Assembly: GCF_012396365.1 (NCBI RefSeq)
Contig: NZ_JAAXPG010000013.1
Location: forward strand, 1-64,000
From: Nocardiopsis alborubida
Lineage (GTDB): Bacteria > Actinomycetota > Actinomycetes > Streptosporangiales > Streptosporangiaceae
Direction: 5' to 3'
Length of the DNA stretch: 64,000 bases
Shown here in pieces: positions 1 to 8,618 of this stretch. Within the stretch, counting starts at the first letter, position 1; each line of letters opens with the position of its first letter. The notes under the pieces were generated by a model. That model did not search any database. It was not told the DNA's origin and saw only the letters and a program-made list of their open reading frames with translations. The position numbers were made by a program, and so were the translations under genes.

Positions 1-182
1 TCGAGCGGTTCCACCGCACCCTGACCGAGGAATGGGCCTACGCCCGCCCCTACACCAGCGAAGCACAAAGGCGGGAGGCGTTCGCGGGGTGGTTGCATCA
101 CTACAATCATCACCGGTTCCACACCGCGATCGGTGGCCCTCCCGCCTCCCGCGTCACCAACCTCTCAGGTCAGTACACCTAG
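1..182 (+). CDS. IS481-type transposase, 3' end only
   Basis: The frame starting at base 3 is open from the window edge to a TAG at 180-182 and gives about 59 residues. They contain an ERFHRTLTEEW motif, then a stretch rich in H and Y (GWLHHYNHHRFH) and a GGPPASRV motif. This is the typical end of the DDE integrase core of IS481/IS3-like transposases, where the Glu of the ERFHRTL block is the last catalytic residue. The N-terminus lies outside the window, so completeness cannot be judged. Its stop codon overlaps the stop of the convergent carbonic anhydrase gene (shared CTAG). I see no terminal inverted repeat after the stop, so this may be a truncated remnant. Confidence 0.8.
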   Translation, partial: ERFHRTLTEEWAYARPYTSEAQRREAFAGWLHHYNHHRFHTAIGGPPASRVTNLSGQYT

Positions 183-733
183 GCCCAGGTGACGTCCTGG
201 TGCTGGGCGGCGAGCGCCGCGTAGTGGGCCGGGGTGTGCTGGAGCACCAGCCGGTCGTTGTCGTTGAGCTCCCGCACCACCTTGCCGGGTACGCCCGCCC
301 ACAGCGTGTCCGGCGGGACGGTCTTGCCCGGCGGCACGAGGGAGCCCGCCGCGACCAGGGCGCCCCGGCCGACGCGGGCGCCGCCCAGGACGATGGCGCC
401 GATGCCGATGAGCGCGCCCTCCTCCACGACCGCGCCGTGCACCATCGCCTTGTGGCCCAGGCTCACGTCGTCGTGCAGGAGCACGGGCTCCCCGGGGTCG
501 GAGTGCAGGCCGCACTGGTCCTGGATGTTGACCCTGTCACCGACGACGACGTCCTCGGTGTCGGCGCGCAGCACCGACCCGTACCAGACGCTGCTCTGGG
601 CGCCCAGGCGCACGCGGCCGACCACCACCGCGCCGGGTGCGATCCACGCGCTCGGGTGGACCTCCGGTCGTCCGAAGTCCGCCCCGCCCACGCGGGGCCC
701 GGCGGGCCCGCCTTCCGTGCGGCCGTTGTCCAT
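179..733 (-). CDS. gamma-class carbonic anhydrase family protein
   Basis: A 184-residue left-handed beta-helix protein of the gamma-carbonic anhydrase/PaaY-like family, likely cytosolic, interconverting CO2 and bicarbonate or acting as a related zinc enzyme. Hexapeptide-repeat turns cover most of the length. The three zinc ligands are recognisable as H77 (GLHSD), H94 and H99 (LGHKAMVHG). Length fits the family. The ATG at 733 has a GGGAGGG ribosome site seven bases upstream. It is convergent with the transposase fragment and their stop codons overlap by four bases, so the IS boundary sits right at its 3' end; the C-terminus still looks complete. The exact substrate is not certain, since many family members have little measured anhydrase activity. 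Confidence 0.88.
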   Translation of the reverse strand: MDNGRTEGGPAGPRVGGADFGRPEVHPSAWIAPGAVVVGRVRLGAQSSVWYGSVLRADTEDVVVGDRVNIQDQCGLHSDPGEPVLLHDDVSLGHKAMVHGAVVEEGALIGIGAIVLGGARVGRGALVAAGSLVPPGKTVPPDTLWAGVPGKVVRELNDNDRLVLQHTPAHYAALAAQHQDVTWA

Positions 734-1122
734 CTCGTGGCCCTCCCTGCGTCTCGTACCACTGTGTCCCGTCTCCCCGCGAGGGGGCGGATCAGCGGGA
801 AGTTGACCGCTCTGCCCCCGTACGGGGATGATCGCGCATACCTTAGTAAGAACGTGACCGGGGTCCGCACGGCGATGTGCCGGTCGGGGATCTTGACGCG
901 GCCGCGCCGCGCGTGTCTACCTTGGTCGCCTGGACGGTGTCCACGGCGTTACGCTCCGCTCCCGACCGGTGCCCCCAGGCGGCTAGGCCGGTATGCAGAA
1001 AAGGGCACTATCGGGCGTATGTCGCTAACGAGACCCGACGGGTGTCGTAGTGACAATGGGTACGGGTCAACTCGCACCTTCTGCGTCGTACAGTCACAAC
1101 GGTGTAAGGACATGAAGGGCAC
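734..1122. other. 389-bp divergent intergenic region
   Basis: No gene seen. It separates the divergent carbonic anhydrase and DivIVA-like genes. On the plus strand TTGACG (893-898) and TCTACC (916-921) are 17 bases apart and form a candidate promoter for the DivIVA-like gene. A second -10-like TACAGT lies at 1089-1094 without a good -35. The last 150 bases are less GC-rich than the surroundings. No riboswitch or RNA gene was recognised. Confidence 0.4.
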
Positions 1123-2343
1123 ATGAGCGATATGTTGCCGGGCGGCGGACTCCAGCAGGACAGGTTTCCGACGGTGCGCAAGGGCGGTTACGACAAGGCG
1201 CACGTCGACGACTACTTCGTGCGGATGGACAACCAGTTCAAGAGCCAGCGCGAGCGTCTCCAGCGGCTGGACGACGAACTGGAGCAGTACAAGCGCGACC
1301 TCGCCATCGCCCGTGAGAAGGCGCAGGTCAAGCCGGAGCACGAGCAGATCAGCGAGCGCATGGCCGAGATCCTGCGCATCGCCGAGGAGGAGGCCCAGGA
1401 GCGCCGCTCCAGGGTCGAGTCCGAGGTGAAGGAGGCCGAGAAGAAGGCCCAGGAGGAGATCGCCAAGTACCGCAGGGACGCCGAGGAGCACGCCGAGCGG
1501 ATCCTGTCCTCCGCGCGCTCGGAGGCCCACTCGATGGTCGACAGCGCCAAGAAGGAGGCCGACCAGCTCCGGGAGCAGGCCAAGCAGGAGGGCGAGCGCC
1601 GTCTGGGCGAGGCCGAGGCGCGGGCGAAGAAGATCCACGACACCGCGGACCGCAGGCTCGCCACGCTCACCGCCACGCACGCCGAGGCGCTGCGCCGCCT
1701 CAAGGACATGCACTCGACCCTGGCCGACCTGGTCGCGGCCGAGGACAAGGCGGGTGCGCTGGAGACCGGACTGTCCCGCGAAGAGGTGACCCCCGCGCCC
1801 GCCCCGGCCAAGCCGACCCCGGTCAAGTCGGCCCCGGCCAAGCCCGCCGCGGCGGCCAAGGCCCCCGAGCGCGCCCCGGAGCCCTCCCGGCCGCAGCCCC
1901 GGCCCGAGGCGGCCGCGCCCGCCCCGGCCAAGCCCGCCCCGGCCGCGCCCGAGGACAAGGACGAGGCCACCACCAAGCTGCCTCCCCTCCAGCAGCAGCC
2001 GGACGAGGCGACCGTGCGCATCAGGCCGGTGGCCAAGCCGGAGCCGACCGGCCAGGACCAGGCGGGGGCCTCCTCCCCGAAGGACCAGGCCGAGTCCGCT
2101 CCCCGTCCTCCGCAGGGCGCCCGCTTCACCGGCCCCGCCCCCGAGGGCGACCAGAAGCCGCAGTCCGGTCCGCAGCAGGGCCAGGCGGGCCCGCAGCAGC
2201 CGCAGTCCGGCCCGCAGCAGGGCCAGAAGGACCAGGAGAAGGGCGGCGACCCGGGCATCACCGGTGTCTACCGCCACCCGGAGTCCGGCCACAACCAGCC
2301 GCCCAAGGGCGAGGACGGCGTCCGGGTCATCCGCAAGCCCTGA
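1123..2343 (+). CDS. DivIVA-domain coiled-coil protein with disordered tail
   Basis: A 406-residue cytoplasmic protein. Residues 14-40 match the DivIVA N-terminal lipid-binding motif (FPTVRKGGYD, then VDDYF). Residues about 30-215 form a long charged coiled coil rich in E, K, R and A. The rest is a low-complexity tail of Ala/Pro/Lys and then Gln/Pro/Gly repeats (SGPQQGQ and variants). DivIVA proteins bind negatively curved membrane; in actinomycetes they organise polar growth and septation. The long tail makes it unlike compact Wag31 and closer to accessory DivIVA/Scy-like polarity proteins. GAAGG stands six bases before the ATG. It is monocistronic in appearance. The exact role (pole or septum) cannot be read from sequence. 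Confidence 0.8.
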   Translation: MSDMLPGGGLQQDRFPTVRKGGYDKAHVDDYFVRMDNQFKSQRERLQRLDDELEQYKRDLAIAREKAQVKPEHEQISERMAEILRIAEEEAQERRSRVESEVKEAEKKAQEEIAKYRRDAEEHAERILSSARSEAHSMVDSAKKEADQLREQAKQEGERRLGEAEARAKKIHDTADRRLATLTATHAEALRRLKDMHSTLADLVAAEDKAGALETGLSREEVTPAPAPAKPTPVKSAPAKPAAAAKAPERAPEPSRPQPRPEAAAPAPAKPAPAAPEDKDEATTKLPPLQQQPDEATVRIRPVAKPEPTGQDQAGASSPKDQAESAPRPPQGARFTGPAPEGDQKPQSGPQQGQAGPQQPQSGPQQGQKDQEKGGDPGITGVYRHPESGHNQPPKGEDGVRVIRKP

Positions 2344-2527
2344 GCCCGCGGGCTCCACACGGACGGGAGCGGCCGGGGAGTCCTCCCCGCACAGCCCTCC
2401 CCGGGTCCGCCGCGCTCCCCGGGAGGCGCCGCCCCGGAACGCGATCCGGGGGTGGGGACCACGTCCCCGCCCCCGGCGTTTTGTGGCCGCATGTAGGGTG
2501 ACGTCCGCCTTGTCGCAGGCTGTCGGC

Positions 2528-2533
2528 TACGAT
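2528..2533 (+). promoter_or_regulatory. -10 element for probable leaderless transcript
   Basis: TACGAT fits the actinobacterial TANNNT -10 pattern and ends ten bases before the ATG at 2544. No Shine-Dalgarno sequence precedes that ATG, so a leaderless mRNA is plausible. A TTGTCG at 2510-2515 is only 12 bases upstream, too close for a normal -35. Confidence 0.4.
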
Positions 2534-2543
2534 GCCGACAGCC

Positions 2544-2993
2544 ATGATTATCCGCGCGGCCATCCGGTCGGACCTCGGTGCGATTCTGCGTCTTCTCAGG
2601 GAACTCGGCGACACCACCCACGCGCAGAGCGCGCACGTTCGCATGTCCTCCGCCGCCGTACGCGCCTGGACGCGGATGGAGAACGACCCCGACCGCACGA
2701 TCCTCGTCGCCGAGCAGCGCGGCCAGATCATCGGAACCCTGGACCTGCTGGTCGTGGCCAACCTGACCCACGACGCCCAGCCCTGGGCCGTGGTGGACAA
2801 CCTCGTGGTCGACCCCCTGACCCGGGGCCGCGGCATCGGCCGGGCGCTCATGGAGGACGCGCTCGACCGCGCCACGCGGGCCGGGTGCTACAAGGTGGAA
2901 CTGCTGTCGCACGAGAACGGGCAGGACGTCCACGGGTTCCACACCGCGCTGGGCTTCGACAGCTCCGCCGAGGGCTTCCGCCGCTACCTGTGA
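2544..2993 (+). CDS. GNAT-family N-acetyltransferase
   Basis: A 149-residue acyltransferase of the GNAT fold that uses acetyl-CoA. It begins with the usual beta-1 strand (MIIRAAIRSDL). The acetyl-CoA pyrophosphate-binding motif A is seen as the RGRGIGRALM segment after a VVDNLVVDP strand. A GFDSSAEGFRRYL C-terminus completes the fold. Length is normal for a single-domain GNAT. An in-frame ATG twelve bases earlier (2532) is possible, but 2544 matches the family start and sits well for leaderless translation. The substrate cannot be inferred; there is no functionally linked neighbour. Confidence 0.85.
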   Translation: MIIRAAIRSDLGAILRLLRELGDTTHAQSAHVRMSSAAVRAWTRMENDPDRTILVAEQRGQIIGTLDLLVVANLTHDAQPWAVVDNLVVDPLTRGRGIGRALMEDALDRATRAGCYKVELLSHENGQDVHGFHTALGFDSSAEGFRRYL

Positions 2994-3003
2994 CCCGCGG
3001 GCG

Positions 3004-4743
3004 TCAGCGCTTGGCGGCCGGACCCCCGCTCAGCGGCACGCCCCGCATGAACACCACGGTGGCCAGCCCGATCACGGCGATCGGGATCCCGGCCAGGAAC
3101 ACGCCCTGCATGGCGTGGTCGAAGGCGCCCACGACCACCTCGCGGACCGGCTCCGGCAGCGAGTGCACCAGTTCGGGGGAGCCCTGCGCGGCCTCGGCTG
3201 CCTCCGACAGCCCGACCGACAGCTCCTGCGCGCCCGAGTCGGTCCCGGCGGCGGCGTCCGCCGCGACCCGCGCCCGCGCGTCGGCCGACGCCTGGGCCAG
3301 TTCGGTGTTGAGCCGCCCCACCATCACCGCGCCGAACGCGGCCACGCCGGTGGCGCCGCCCAGGTTGCGGAAGAACACGACGGAGGCCGTGCCCGTGGCC
3401 ATGTCCGTCACGGGCAGGGCGCTCTGCGTCGCCAACAGCAGGATCTGCATGCACAGGCCCAGCCCCAGGCCGACCATCGCCTGGCCCGCGACCACCGTGG
3501 TCAGCCCGCTGTCCAGGTGGGCCAGGCTGAGGGCGGTGAACCCGACCAGGCACAGGGCCATGCCCGCGACCGGGTAGGCCTTCCAGCGTCCGCTGCCGCC
3601 CACCGCGTAGCCGGAGCCGATCGAGGTGACCAGGAACGACGCCACCAGCGGCAGCGTCATCAGGCCCGACACGGTCGGCGTCATGCCGTGCACCATCTGG
3701 AGGTACTGCGGCATGTAGATGATCAGGCCGAACATCATCATCCCGACGCAGGCCGACCCGAGCGAGGACAGCACGAACGTCCGGTCGCCGAAGAGGCGTG
3801 CCGGGATGATCGGCTCCCGCGCCCGCCGCTCGACCACCACGGCCGCGGCGGTGAGCAGGACGGCCGCCGCGCCCAGGGTGTAGGACAGCGGCGAGTTCCA
3901 CGGGAACTGGGTGCCGCCCAGGCTCAGCAGCACGATCACGGTGCTCGCGGAGCTGAAGATCAGCCCGGCGCCCAACCAGTCCACGGGCGCGCTCCGGCGG
4001 GGGACGAAGGGCATGGTGAACATGAACTGGATGACGACGAAGGCGAACAGGGCCAGCGGCACGGTGATGAGGAAGCACCACCGCCAGCCGAGCGGGCTGT
4101 CCACCAGGAACCCGCCCACCAGCGGCCCCAGCACGGTGGACACTCCGAACACCATGCCGATGAGGCCGCTGTAGCGGCCGCGCTCGCGGGGCGGGACCAC
4201 GTCTCCCAGGATGATGTTGGGCAGCGTGGCCAGTCCGCCGACGCCCAGCCCCTGGAGGGCGCGGGCCGCGATCAGCCAGTTGATGTCCTGCGCCAGGCCC
4301 GCGGCGACCGAGGCCGCGATGAAGATGCCCAGGGCCAGCTGGAAGAGGAGCTTGCGGCCCCAGACGTCGGAGAGCTTGCCCCACACGGGGGTGGAGGCGG
4401 TCATCGTGAGCAGGGCCGCCGTGGCGACCCAGGCCAGGCGGTCCTGGCCGCCCAGCTCCCCCATGATCGTCGGCAGGGCGGTGCCCACGATGGAGTTGGT
4501 GAGCATCGAGGTGAGCATGGCCAGGACCAGGCCGACCATGATGCGGCGCACCACGCGGCGCGAGGGCAGCTCGGGGGCCCCGTCGGCCGGGGCGTCCGCG
4601 GCGGAGGCGTCCTCGGCCGGTGTGTTCGTCAGAGGGGTTTCGGTAGGGGGATCATCGCAGGTCGGCGCTCCCGCGACCGCCTGGGGTTCGACGTCCGGGG
4701 GAGTGTCCCCGGCCCCGGTTCCTCCACGCAACGACTGTCCCAC
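3004..4743 (-). CDS. MFS drug-efflux transporter, DHA2 (14-TM) type
   Basis: A 579-residue inner-membrane proton antiporter of the EmrB/QacA type. Many hydrophobic segments consistent with 14 helices are visible. The loop 2-3 motif A is present as GKLSDVWGRK, and the antiporter motif C-like GVSTVLGPLVGG follows. The N-terminal 55 residues are a hydrophilic Pro/Ala/Asp-rich cytosolic extension. No ATG fits; the GTG at 4743 is preceded by a G-run and lies below a strong promoter, so I chose it, but the start is uncertain within about 50 codons. The gene is divergent from a TetR repressor, the classic arrangement for a self-regulated efflux pump. Exported compound unknown. Confidence 0.88.
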   Translation of the reverse strand: MGQSLRGGTGAGDTPPDVEPQAVAGAPTCDDPPTETPLTNTPAEDASAADAPADGAPELPSRRVVRRIMVGLVLAMLTSMLTNSIVGTALPTIMGELGGQDRLAWVATAALLTMTASTPVWGKLSDVWGRKLLFQLALGIFIAASVAAGLAQDINWLIAARALQGLGVGGLATLPNIILGDVVPPRERGRYSGLIGMVFGVSTVLGPLVGGFLVDSPLGWRWCFLITVPLALFAFVVIQFMFTMPFVPRRSAPVDWLGAGLIFSSASTVIVLLSLGGTQFPWNSPLSYTLGAAAVLLTAAAVVVERRAREPIIPARLFGDRTFVLSSLGSACVGMMMFGLIIYMPQYLQMVHGMTPTVSGLMTLPLVASFLVTSIGSGYAVGGSGRWKAYPVAGMALCLVGFTALSLAHLDSGLTTVVAGQAMVGLGLGLCMQILLLATQSALPVTDMATGTASVVFFRNLGGATGVAAFGAVMVGRLNTELAQASADARARVAADAAAGTDSGAQELSVGLSEAAEAAQGSPELVHSLPEPVREVVVGAFDHAMQGVFLAGIPIAVIGLATVVFMRGVPLSGGPAAKR

Positions 4744-4812
4744 GCAAGCCCCCCGATCACGGACGCACAAAAGGCCCCGCGGCGTGCTGCCGGGGGCGTC
4801 GTCCTGCCCCCA

Positions 4813-4841
4813 GGTATATGTAAACACTGTTGACCTGTCAA
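4813..4841 (-). promoter_or_regulatory. promoter and operator of the efflux gene
   Basis: Read on the minus strand, TTGACA (4841-4836) and TATACC (4818-4813) are separated by exactly 17 bases: a near-consensus housekeeping promoter pointing to the MFS gene. The palindrome TTGACCTGTCAA (4830-4841, 5-bp perfect arms) covers the -35 box, so a bound TetR dimer would block polymerase. The block is AT-rich in a very GC-rich background. Confidence 0.7.
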
Positions 4842-4938
4842 ATCGATATCTCTCCGCACGTTTCGGTATGCGCCGGTTCGCCGGAGGTGTCAACCTGGAG
4901 TACTGACCGCCAGACCGCAGCCGCCAAGGGGTACGCAG

Positions 4939-5556
4939 ATGGACCGTCCGGACGAAACCGGAGGCGGCCCCGGGCCGACGCGGGGACGGGAGGCCACCAG
5001 GGCCCGCATCCTCGCCAGTGCCAAGGAACTGTTCACCAACGAGGGCTACGGCTCGGTGTCGTCGAGGATGATCGCCGCGCACGCGGGGGTCAACGTCGCG
5101 CTCATCAACCGCTACTTCGGCGCCAAGAGCGGGCTGCTGGCCGAGCTCCTGCGCGAGGACGGCGTCTTTCCGGGGCTGATCGAGGGCGCGCCCGCCACCC
5201 TCACGCGGCGGCTGGCCGAGCACGCGGTGAGCCGCCTGCACGGTGAGGCCACCGCGCTCCAGCGCGCCCTGGACGACTCCGCGGGCGACCCCGACCTCCA
5301 GGCGGTCTACCAGGGGCGGATCACCAGCGCGATGATCGACCCGCTGACGGTCTACCTCGGCGGCGACGACGCCCGGGCGCACGCCTCCCTGCTCTCGGCC
5401 GTGATGCTGGGGCTGACCCGGGTGCGCGTGGTCGAGGGGGCCACGGCGCTGCGCGCGCTCGACCGCGAACGGCTCACGGAGCGGATCCAGGCGCTGCTGG
5501 ACCTGTGCCTGGACGACTTCGCCGAGGAGGACGGGGACGCGCCGGAGAGCCGGTGA
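4939..5556 (+). CDS. TetR-family transcriptional regulator
   Basis: A 205-residue repressor. Residues about 17-64 form the TetR helix-turn-helix: TRARILASAKELF, then SSRMIAAHAGVNVALINRYFG with the conserved recognition-helix end YFG. The C-terminal half is a helical ligand-binding and dimerisation domain without recognisable ligand motif. The ATG is preceded by AAGGGG at seven bases. It is divergent from the MFS pump, and the palindrome at 4830-4841 over the pump promoter is its likely operator. It should release the promoter when it binds a pump substrate. Confidence 0.88.
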   Translation: MDRPDETGGGPGPTRGREATRARILASAKELFTNEGYGSVSSRMIAAHAGVNVALINRYFGAKSGLLAELLREDGVFPGLIEGAPATLTRRLAEHAVSRLHGEATALQRALDDSAGDPDLQAVYQGRITSAMIDPLTVYLGGDDARAHASLLSAVMLGLTRVRVVEGATALRALDRERLTERIQALLDLCLDDFAEEDGDAPESR

Positions 5557-5757
5557 CCCCGGGCGGTTCCTCCGAACAGCCCCTCCGGGCGAGCCCTCCC
5601 GTCGCTTCCTCCCCCCGCTCCCGCCTTGCGCCTCCTTTCTGCCCCCGCACCCTCCCCGCGCCCCCGCACCCAGGCGGGCGACACGTTTTGCCGGGACGGC
5701 AAAGAACGTCGCGCCCCGCGGGCCGCGCGTGGAGAGTGGGGCGCGGAGGTGGTCGAC

Positions 5758-6414
5758 ATGACCGGTGAACACACGGCGGACTCCCCGCCCGAGGAGATGG
5801 GCGAGGACTTCTGGAACGAGCGCTACCGCTCGCAGGAGAGGGTCTGGAGCGGTAGGCCCAACCGCCACCTGGTGGCCGAGGCGGCCGACCTCGGGCCCGG
5901 ACGGGCGCTGGACGTGGGCAGCGGCGAGGGCGCCGACGCGATCTGGCTGGCCGAACGCGGCTGGCGGGTGACCGCGCTCGACATCTCGACCGTGGCGCTG
6001 GACAAGGGCGCCGCCCACGCCCGCGAGCGGGGCGGGGACGTTCCCGGCCGCATCACCTGGAAGCGGGCGGACGTGACCCGCTGGTCCCCGGACGGGGACG
6101 AGTTCGACCTGGTGACCTCGCAGTTCATGCACCTGCGCAAGCGCTGGCGCGCTCGGTTCTTCGCCGCGCTGGCCTCGGCGGTCGCGCCCGGGGGAGAGCT
6201 CCTGGTCGTCGCGCACCACCCCCGGGACCTGGAGGAGGGCGTACCGCGCCCGCCTGACCCGGACCTGTTCCACACGGGCGACGAGGTGGTGGCGGCCCTG
6301 CCCCGGGGGGAGTGGACCGTGCTGGCCGACGAGGCCCGCGCCGGGACGGCGACCGTGGGCGAGAAGACCTGCACCGTGCACGACCTGGTGGTCCGCGCCC
6401 GCCGCGAGGCCTGA
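5758..6414 (+). CDS. class I SAM-dependent methyltransferase
   Basis: A 218-residue cytosolic methyltransferase with a Rossmann fold. Motif I (SAM glycine loop) reads LDVGSGEGAD, motif II-like ALDIS carries the acidic residue for the ribose, and DLVTSQFMHL forms the post-II strand region. Length and order resemble the TehB/thiopurine-methyltransferase-like group. GGAGGT lies seven bases before the chosen ATG; a longer frame upstream lacks coding character. It is convergent with the RidA gene and shares a perfect palindromic hairpin with it downstream. Substrate unknown. Confidence 0.82.
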   Translation: MTGEHTADSPPEEMGEDFWNERYRSQERVWSGRPNRHLVAEAADLGPGRALDVGSGEGADAIWLAERGWRVTALDISTVALDKGAAHARERGGDVPGRITWKRADVTRWSPDGDEFDLVTSQFMHLRKRWRARFFAALASAVAPGGELLVVAHHPRDLEEGVPRPPDPDLFHTGDEVVAALPRGEWTVLADEARAGTATVGEKTCTVHDLVVRARREA

Positions 6415-6416
6415 GC

Positions 6417-6442
6417 GGCCGGAGCCCGCGCGGGCTCCGGCC
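6417..6442. terminator. bidirectional hairpin terminator
   Basis: A perfect 26-base palindrome (13-base arms beginning GGCCGGAGCCC) starts two bases after the methyltransferase stop and lies between two convergent genes. There is no U-tract, as is common in actinomycetes. Confidence 0.6.
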
Positions 6443-6455
6443 GACCGGTCGGGAC

Positions 6456-6836
6456 TCAGTCCCGGAGCTTGGCCACCACGTCGATCTCCACGAGGATGTT
6501 CGCCAGGTCCGAACCCACGGTGGTACGCACGGGGTAGGGGGCGCTGAAGTGCTCCTCGTACACGGCGTTGAACTCCGGGAAGTCCGCCCTGAGGTTCTCC
6601 AGGTGGACGGTCGCCTTCACGACGTCGTCCAGCGTCAGACCGTGCTCGGCCAGCACGGCGGAGATGTTGGCCAGCACCTGGGCGGTCTGCTCGCCCACGG
6701 TCGGGGCCACGCGGCCGGTCTCGGGCTCCTGCGGGCCGAAGCCCGCGGTGTACAGGAACCCGCCCGCGACCACTCCCTGGCTGTACGCCCCCGCCGGAGC
6801 GGGGGCGTTGTCTGTGCGGACCGCCTTCTTGGACAT
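6456..6836 (-). CDS. RidA family enamine/imine deaminase
   Basis: A 126-residue protein of the RidA/YjgF/Rid superfamily, which hydrolyses reactive enamine/imine intermediates from amino-acid dehydratases and oxidases. The sequence shows the AYSQGVVAGGFLYTAG N-terminus, LDDVVKATVHL, and the PVRTTV segment holding the conserved Arg that binds the substrate carboxylate. The length is normal and the protein probably trimeric. It is divergent from the D-aminoacylase gene, so it may detoxify imines made when freed D-amino acids are oxidised. That link is inference from position. Confidence 0.9.
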   Translation of the reverse strand: MSKKAVRTDNAPAPAGAYSQGVVAGGFLYTAGFGPQEPETGRVAPTVGEQTAQVLANISAVLAEHGLTLDDVVKATVHLENLRADFPEFNAVYEEHFSAPYPVRTTVGSDLANILVEIDVVAKLRD

Positions 6837-6912
6837 CCGTGGACTCCTTCGCTGGTCTGCGCCGGCGGCGCGTGCGCGCGCCGGTGCCCGTGCCGTTTCA
6901 CGGGCGCTTTAC

Positions 6913-6953
6913 TGGCAACAAAGTTACCAATTTTCTTCCGGGCAGCGTATCTT
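6913..6953 (+). promoter_or_regulatory. candidate promoter with overlapping operator
   Basis: An imperfect palindrome, TGGCAAC-AAA-GTTACCA (6913-6929, six of seven arm positions match), overlaps TTACCA (6924-6929). Eighteen bases later stands TATCTT (6948-6953). The pair can serve as -35 and -10 for the D-aminoacylase gene, with the palindrome as binding site for an unknown repressor. The stretch is AT-rich between divergent genes. Confidence 0.45.
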
Positions 6954-7019
6954 GGCCACACCGGACACCGGTCGGCCGAGCGCCGCGCCGGAGCGACCGG
7001 TACGTCGAACGGAGGAACA

Positions 7020-8618
7020 GTGCATCCCGAGACCGTACTCACCGGCGGACGGGTGGTCGACGGCACCGGCGGTCCCTCCCGCCGCGCCGACCTCGTCCTC
7101 CGCGACGGCCGCATCGCCCACATCGTCCCACCCGGCAGCGCGCGCACCACGGGCACCGTCGTGGACGTGGACGGACTCGCGGTCACCCCGGGGTTCGTCG
7201 ACATGCACTCCCACTCGGACCTGGCCGTCCTCGCCGACCCCGCGCACGAGGCCAAGACCCTCCAGGGAGTCACCCTGGAGGTCCTGGGCCAGGACGGGCT
7301 CGGCTACGCCCCCGTCACCGACGACACCGCCGGGGAGCTGCGGGCCCAGCTCGCCGCGTGGAACGGCCTGCCCGACCTCGACCACTCCTGGCGCACCGTC
7401 GGCGAGTACCTCGACCGGATCGACGCGGGCGCCCCCGTCAACGCCGCCGTCCTCGTCCCCCAGGGCAACGTGCGCATGGCCGTCCTGGGCGGAGAGGACC
7501 GCCCGCCCACCGACGACGAACTCGACCGCATGCGCAGGATCGTCGCCCGGGGCATGGCCGACGGCGCGCACGGACTGTCCACCGGACTGACCTACACCCC
7601 CGGCATGTACGCCACCGACGACGAGATCGTCGCCCTCCTCGAACCCGTCCGCGCCGCGGGCGGCTACTACTGCCCGCACCACCGCAACTACGGCTCCCGG
7701 GTCGTGGAGTCCTACCGCGAGTGCCTGGAGACCGCGCGCCGCGCCCAGGTCGCCCTGCACCTGGCGCACTGCCACGTCAACTTCCCGCAGAACCGCGGCC
7801 GCGCCCCCGAGGTCCTGGACGCCATCGACGAGGCCACCGTCCGCTACGGCCTCGACGTCACCCTCGACAGCTACCCCTACCGGGCCAGCGCCACCCACCT
7901 GGGCGCCCCGCTGCCCGGCTGGGTGCAGACCGGCGGCACCGCCGCCACCCTGGAACGCCTGCGCGACGCCCCCACCCGCGCGCGCGTCCTGCGCGAGATC
8001 GAGGAGGAGGGGACCGACGGCAACCACGGCGTCCCCATGGACTGGTCCGCCATCGTCGTCACCGGCGTCGCCGACCCCGGGCTTTCCTGGGCCGTCGGGT
8101 CCTCCGTCGCCGACCTCGCGCGTACGCGCGGCCGCCTCCCCGGCGACCTCTACATGGAGCTGCTCGTGGCCGACGAGCTGCGCAGCGGCTGCCTGCTCCA
8201 GGTGGGCAACGAGGAGAACATCCGCACCATCATGCGGCACAGCTCCCACACCGCCGGGAGCGACGGCATCCTCGTCGGCGCCAGGCCGCACCCGCGCGGC
8301 TGGGGCACCTTCCCCCGCTACCTGGGCCACTACGTGCGCGAACTCGGCGTGCTCACGCTGGAGGAGTGCGTCCGCCACCTCACCTCCCGGCCCGCGCGTA
8401 GACTCGGCCTCACCGACCGCGGCGTCATCCAGGCCGGTGCGGTCGCCGACCTGGTGGTCCTGGACCCCGCCACCGTGGACGCCCGCGCCACCTACGAGGA
8501 ACCGCGCCTGGCCCCCCGGGGCATCCACCACGTCCTCGTGTCGGGTAACTTCACCGTCCGGGACGGCCGTCGCACCGACCGCCTGCCCGGCCGATCCGTC
8601 CGGAGGAACCGCCGATGA
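7020..8618 (+). CDS. D-aminoacylase / N-acyl-D-amino-acid deacylase
   Basis: A 532-residue amidohydrolase-superfamily enzyme that hydrolyses N-acyl-D-amino acids to D-amino acid and carboxylate. It has the small beta-sandwich N-terminus (GGRVVDGTGG, LRDGRIA) and TPGFVDMHSHSDL with the metal-binding HxH (H63, H65). HLAHCH, TYTPGMY and SHTAGSDG follow as in this family. Length agrees with characterised D-aminoacylases (about 480-530). GTG at 7020 is preceded by GGAGG at four bases; a longer open frame upstream is not supported. The stop overlaps the start of the downstream kinase (ATGA), so both are co-translated. Acyl and amino-acid specificity cannot be read. Confidence 0.88.
   Translation: MHPETVLTGGRVVDGTGGPSRRADLVLRDGRIAHIVPPGSARTTGTVVDVDGLAVTPGFVDMHSHSDLAVLADPAHEAKTLQGVTLEVLGQDGLGYAPVTDDTAGELRAQLAAWNGLPDLDHSWRTVGEYLDRIDAGAPVNAAVLVPQGNVRMAVLGGEDRPPTDDELDRMRRIVARGMADGAHGLSTGLTYTPGMYATDDEIVALLEPVRAAGGYYCPHHRNYGSRVVESYRECLETARRAQVALHLAHCHVNFPQNRGRAPEVLDAIDEATVRYGLDVTLDSYPYRASATHLGAPLPGWVQTGGTAATLERLRDAPTRARVLREIEEEGTDGNHGVPMDWSAIVVTGVADPGLSWAVGSSVADLARTRGRLPGDLYMELLVADELRSGCLLQVGNEENIRTIMRHSSHTAGSDGILVGARPHPRGWGTFPRYLGHYVRELGVLTLEECVRHLTSRPARRLGLTDRGVIQAGAVADLVVLDPATVDARATYEEPRLAPRGIHHVLVSGNFTVRDGRRTDRLPGRSVRRNRR

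Noticed and set aside
3004..6381. A 1125-codon open frame on the minus strand
   Set aside because: Only the part below 4743 is the MFS transporter. The rest runs antisense through the TetR and methyltransferase genes and has the Arg/Gly/Pro-rich composition of shadow frames in GC-rich DNA.
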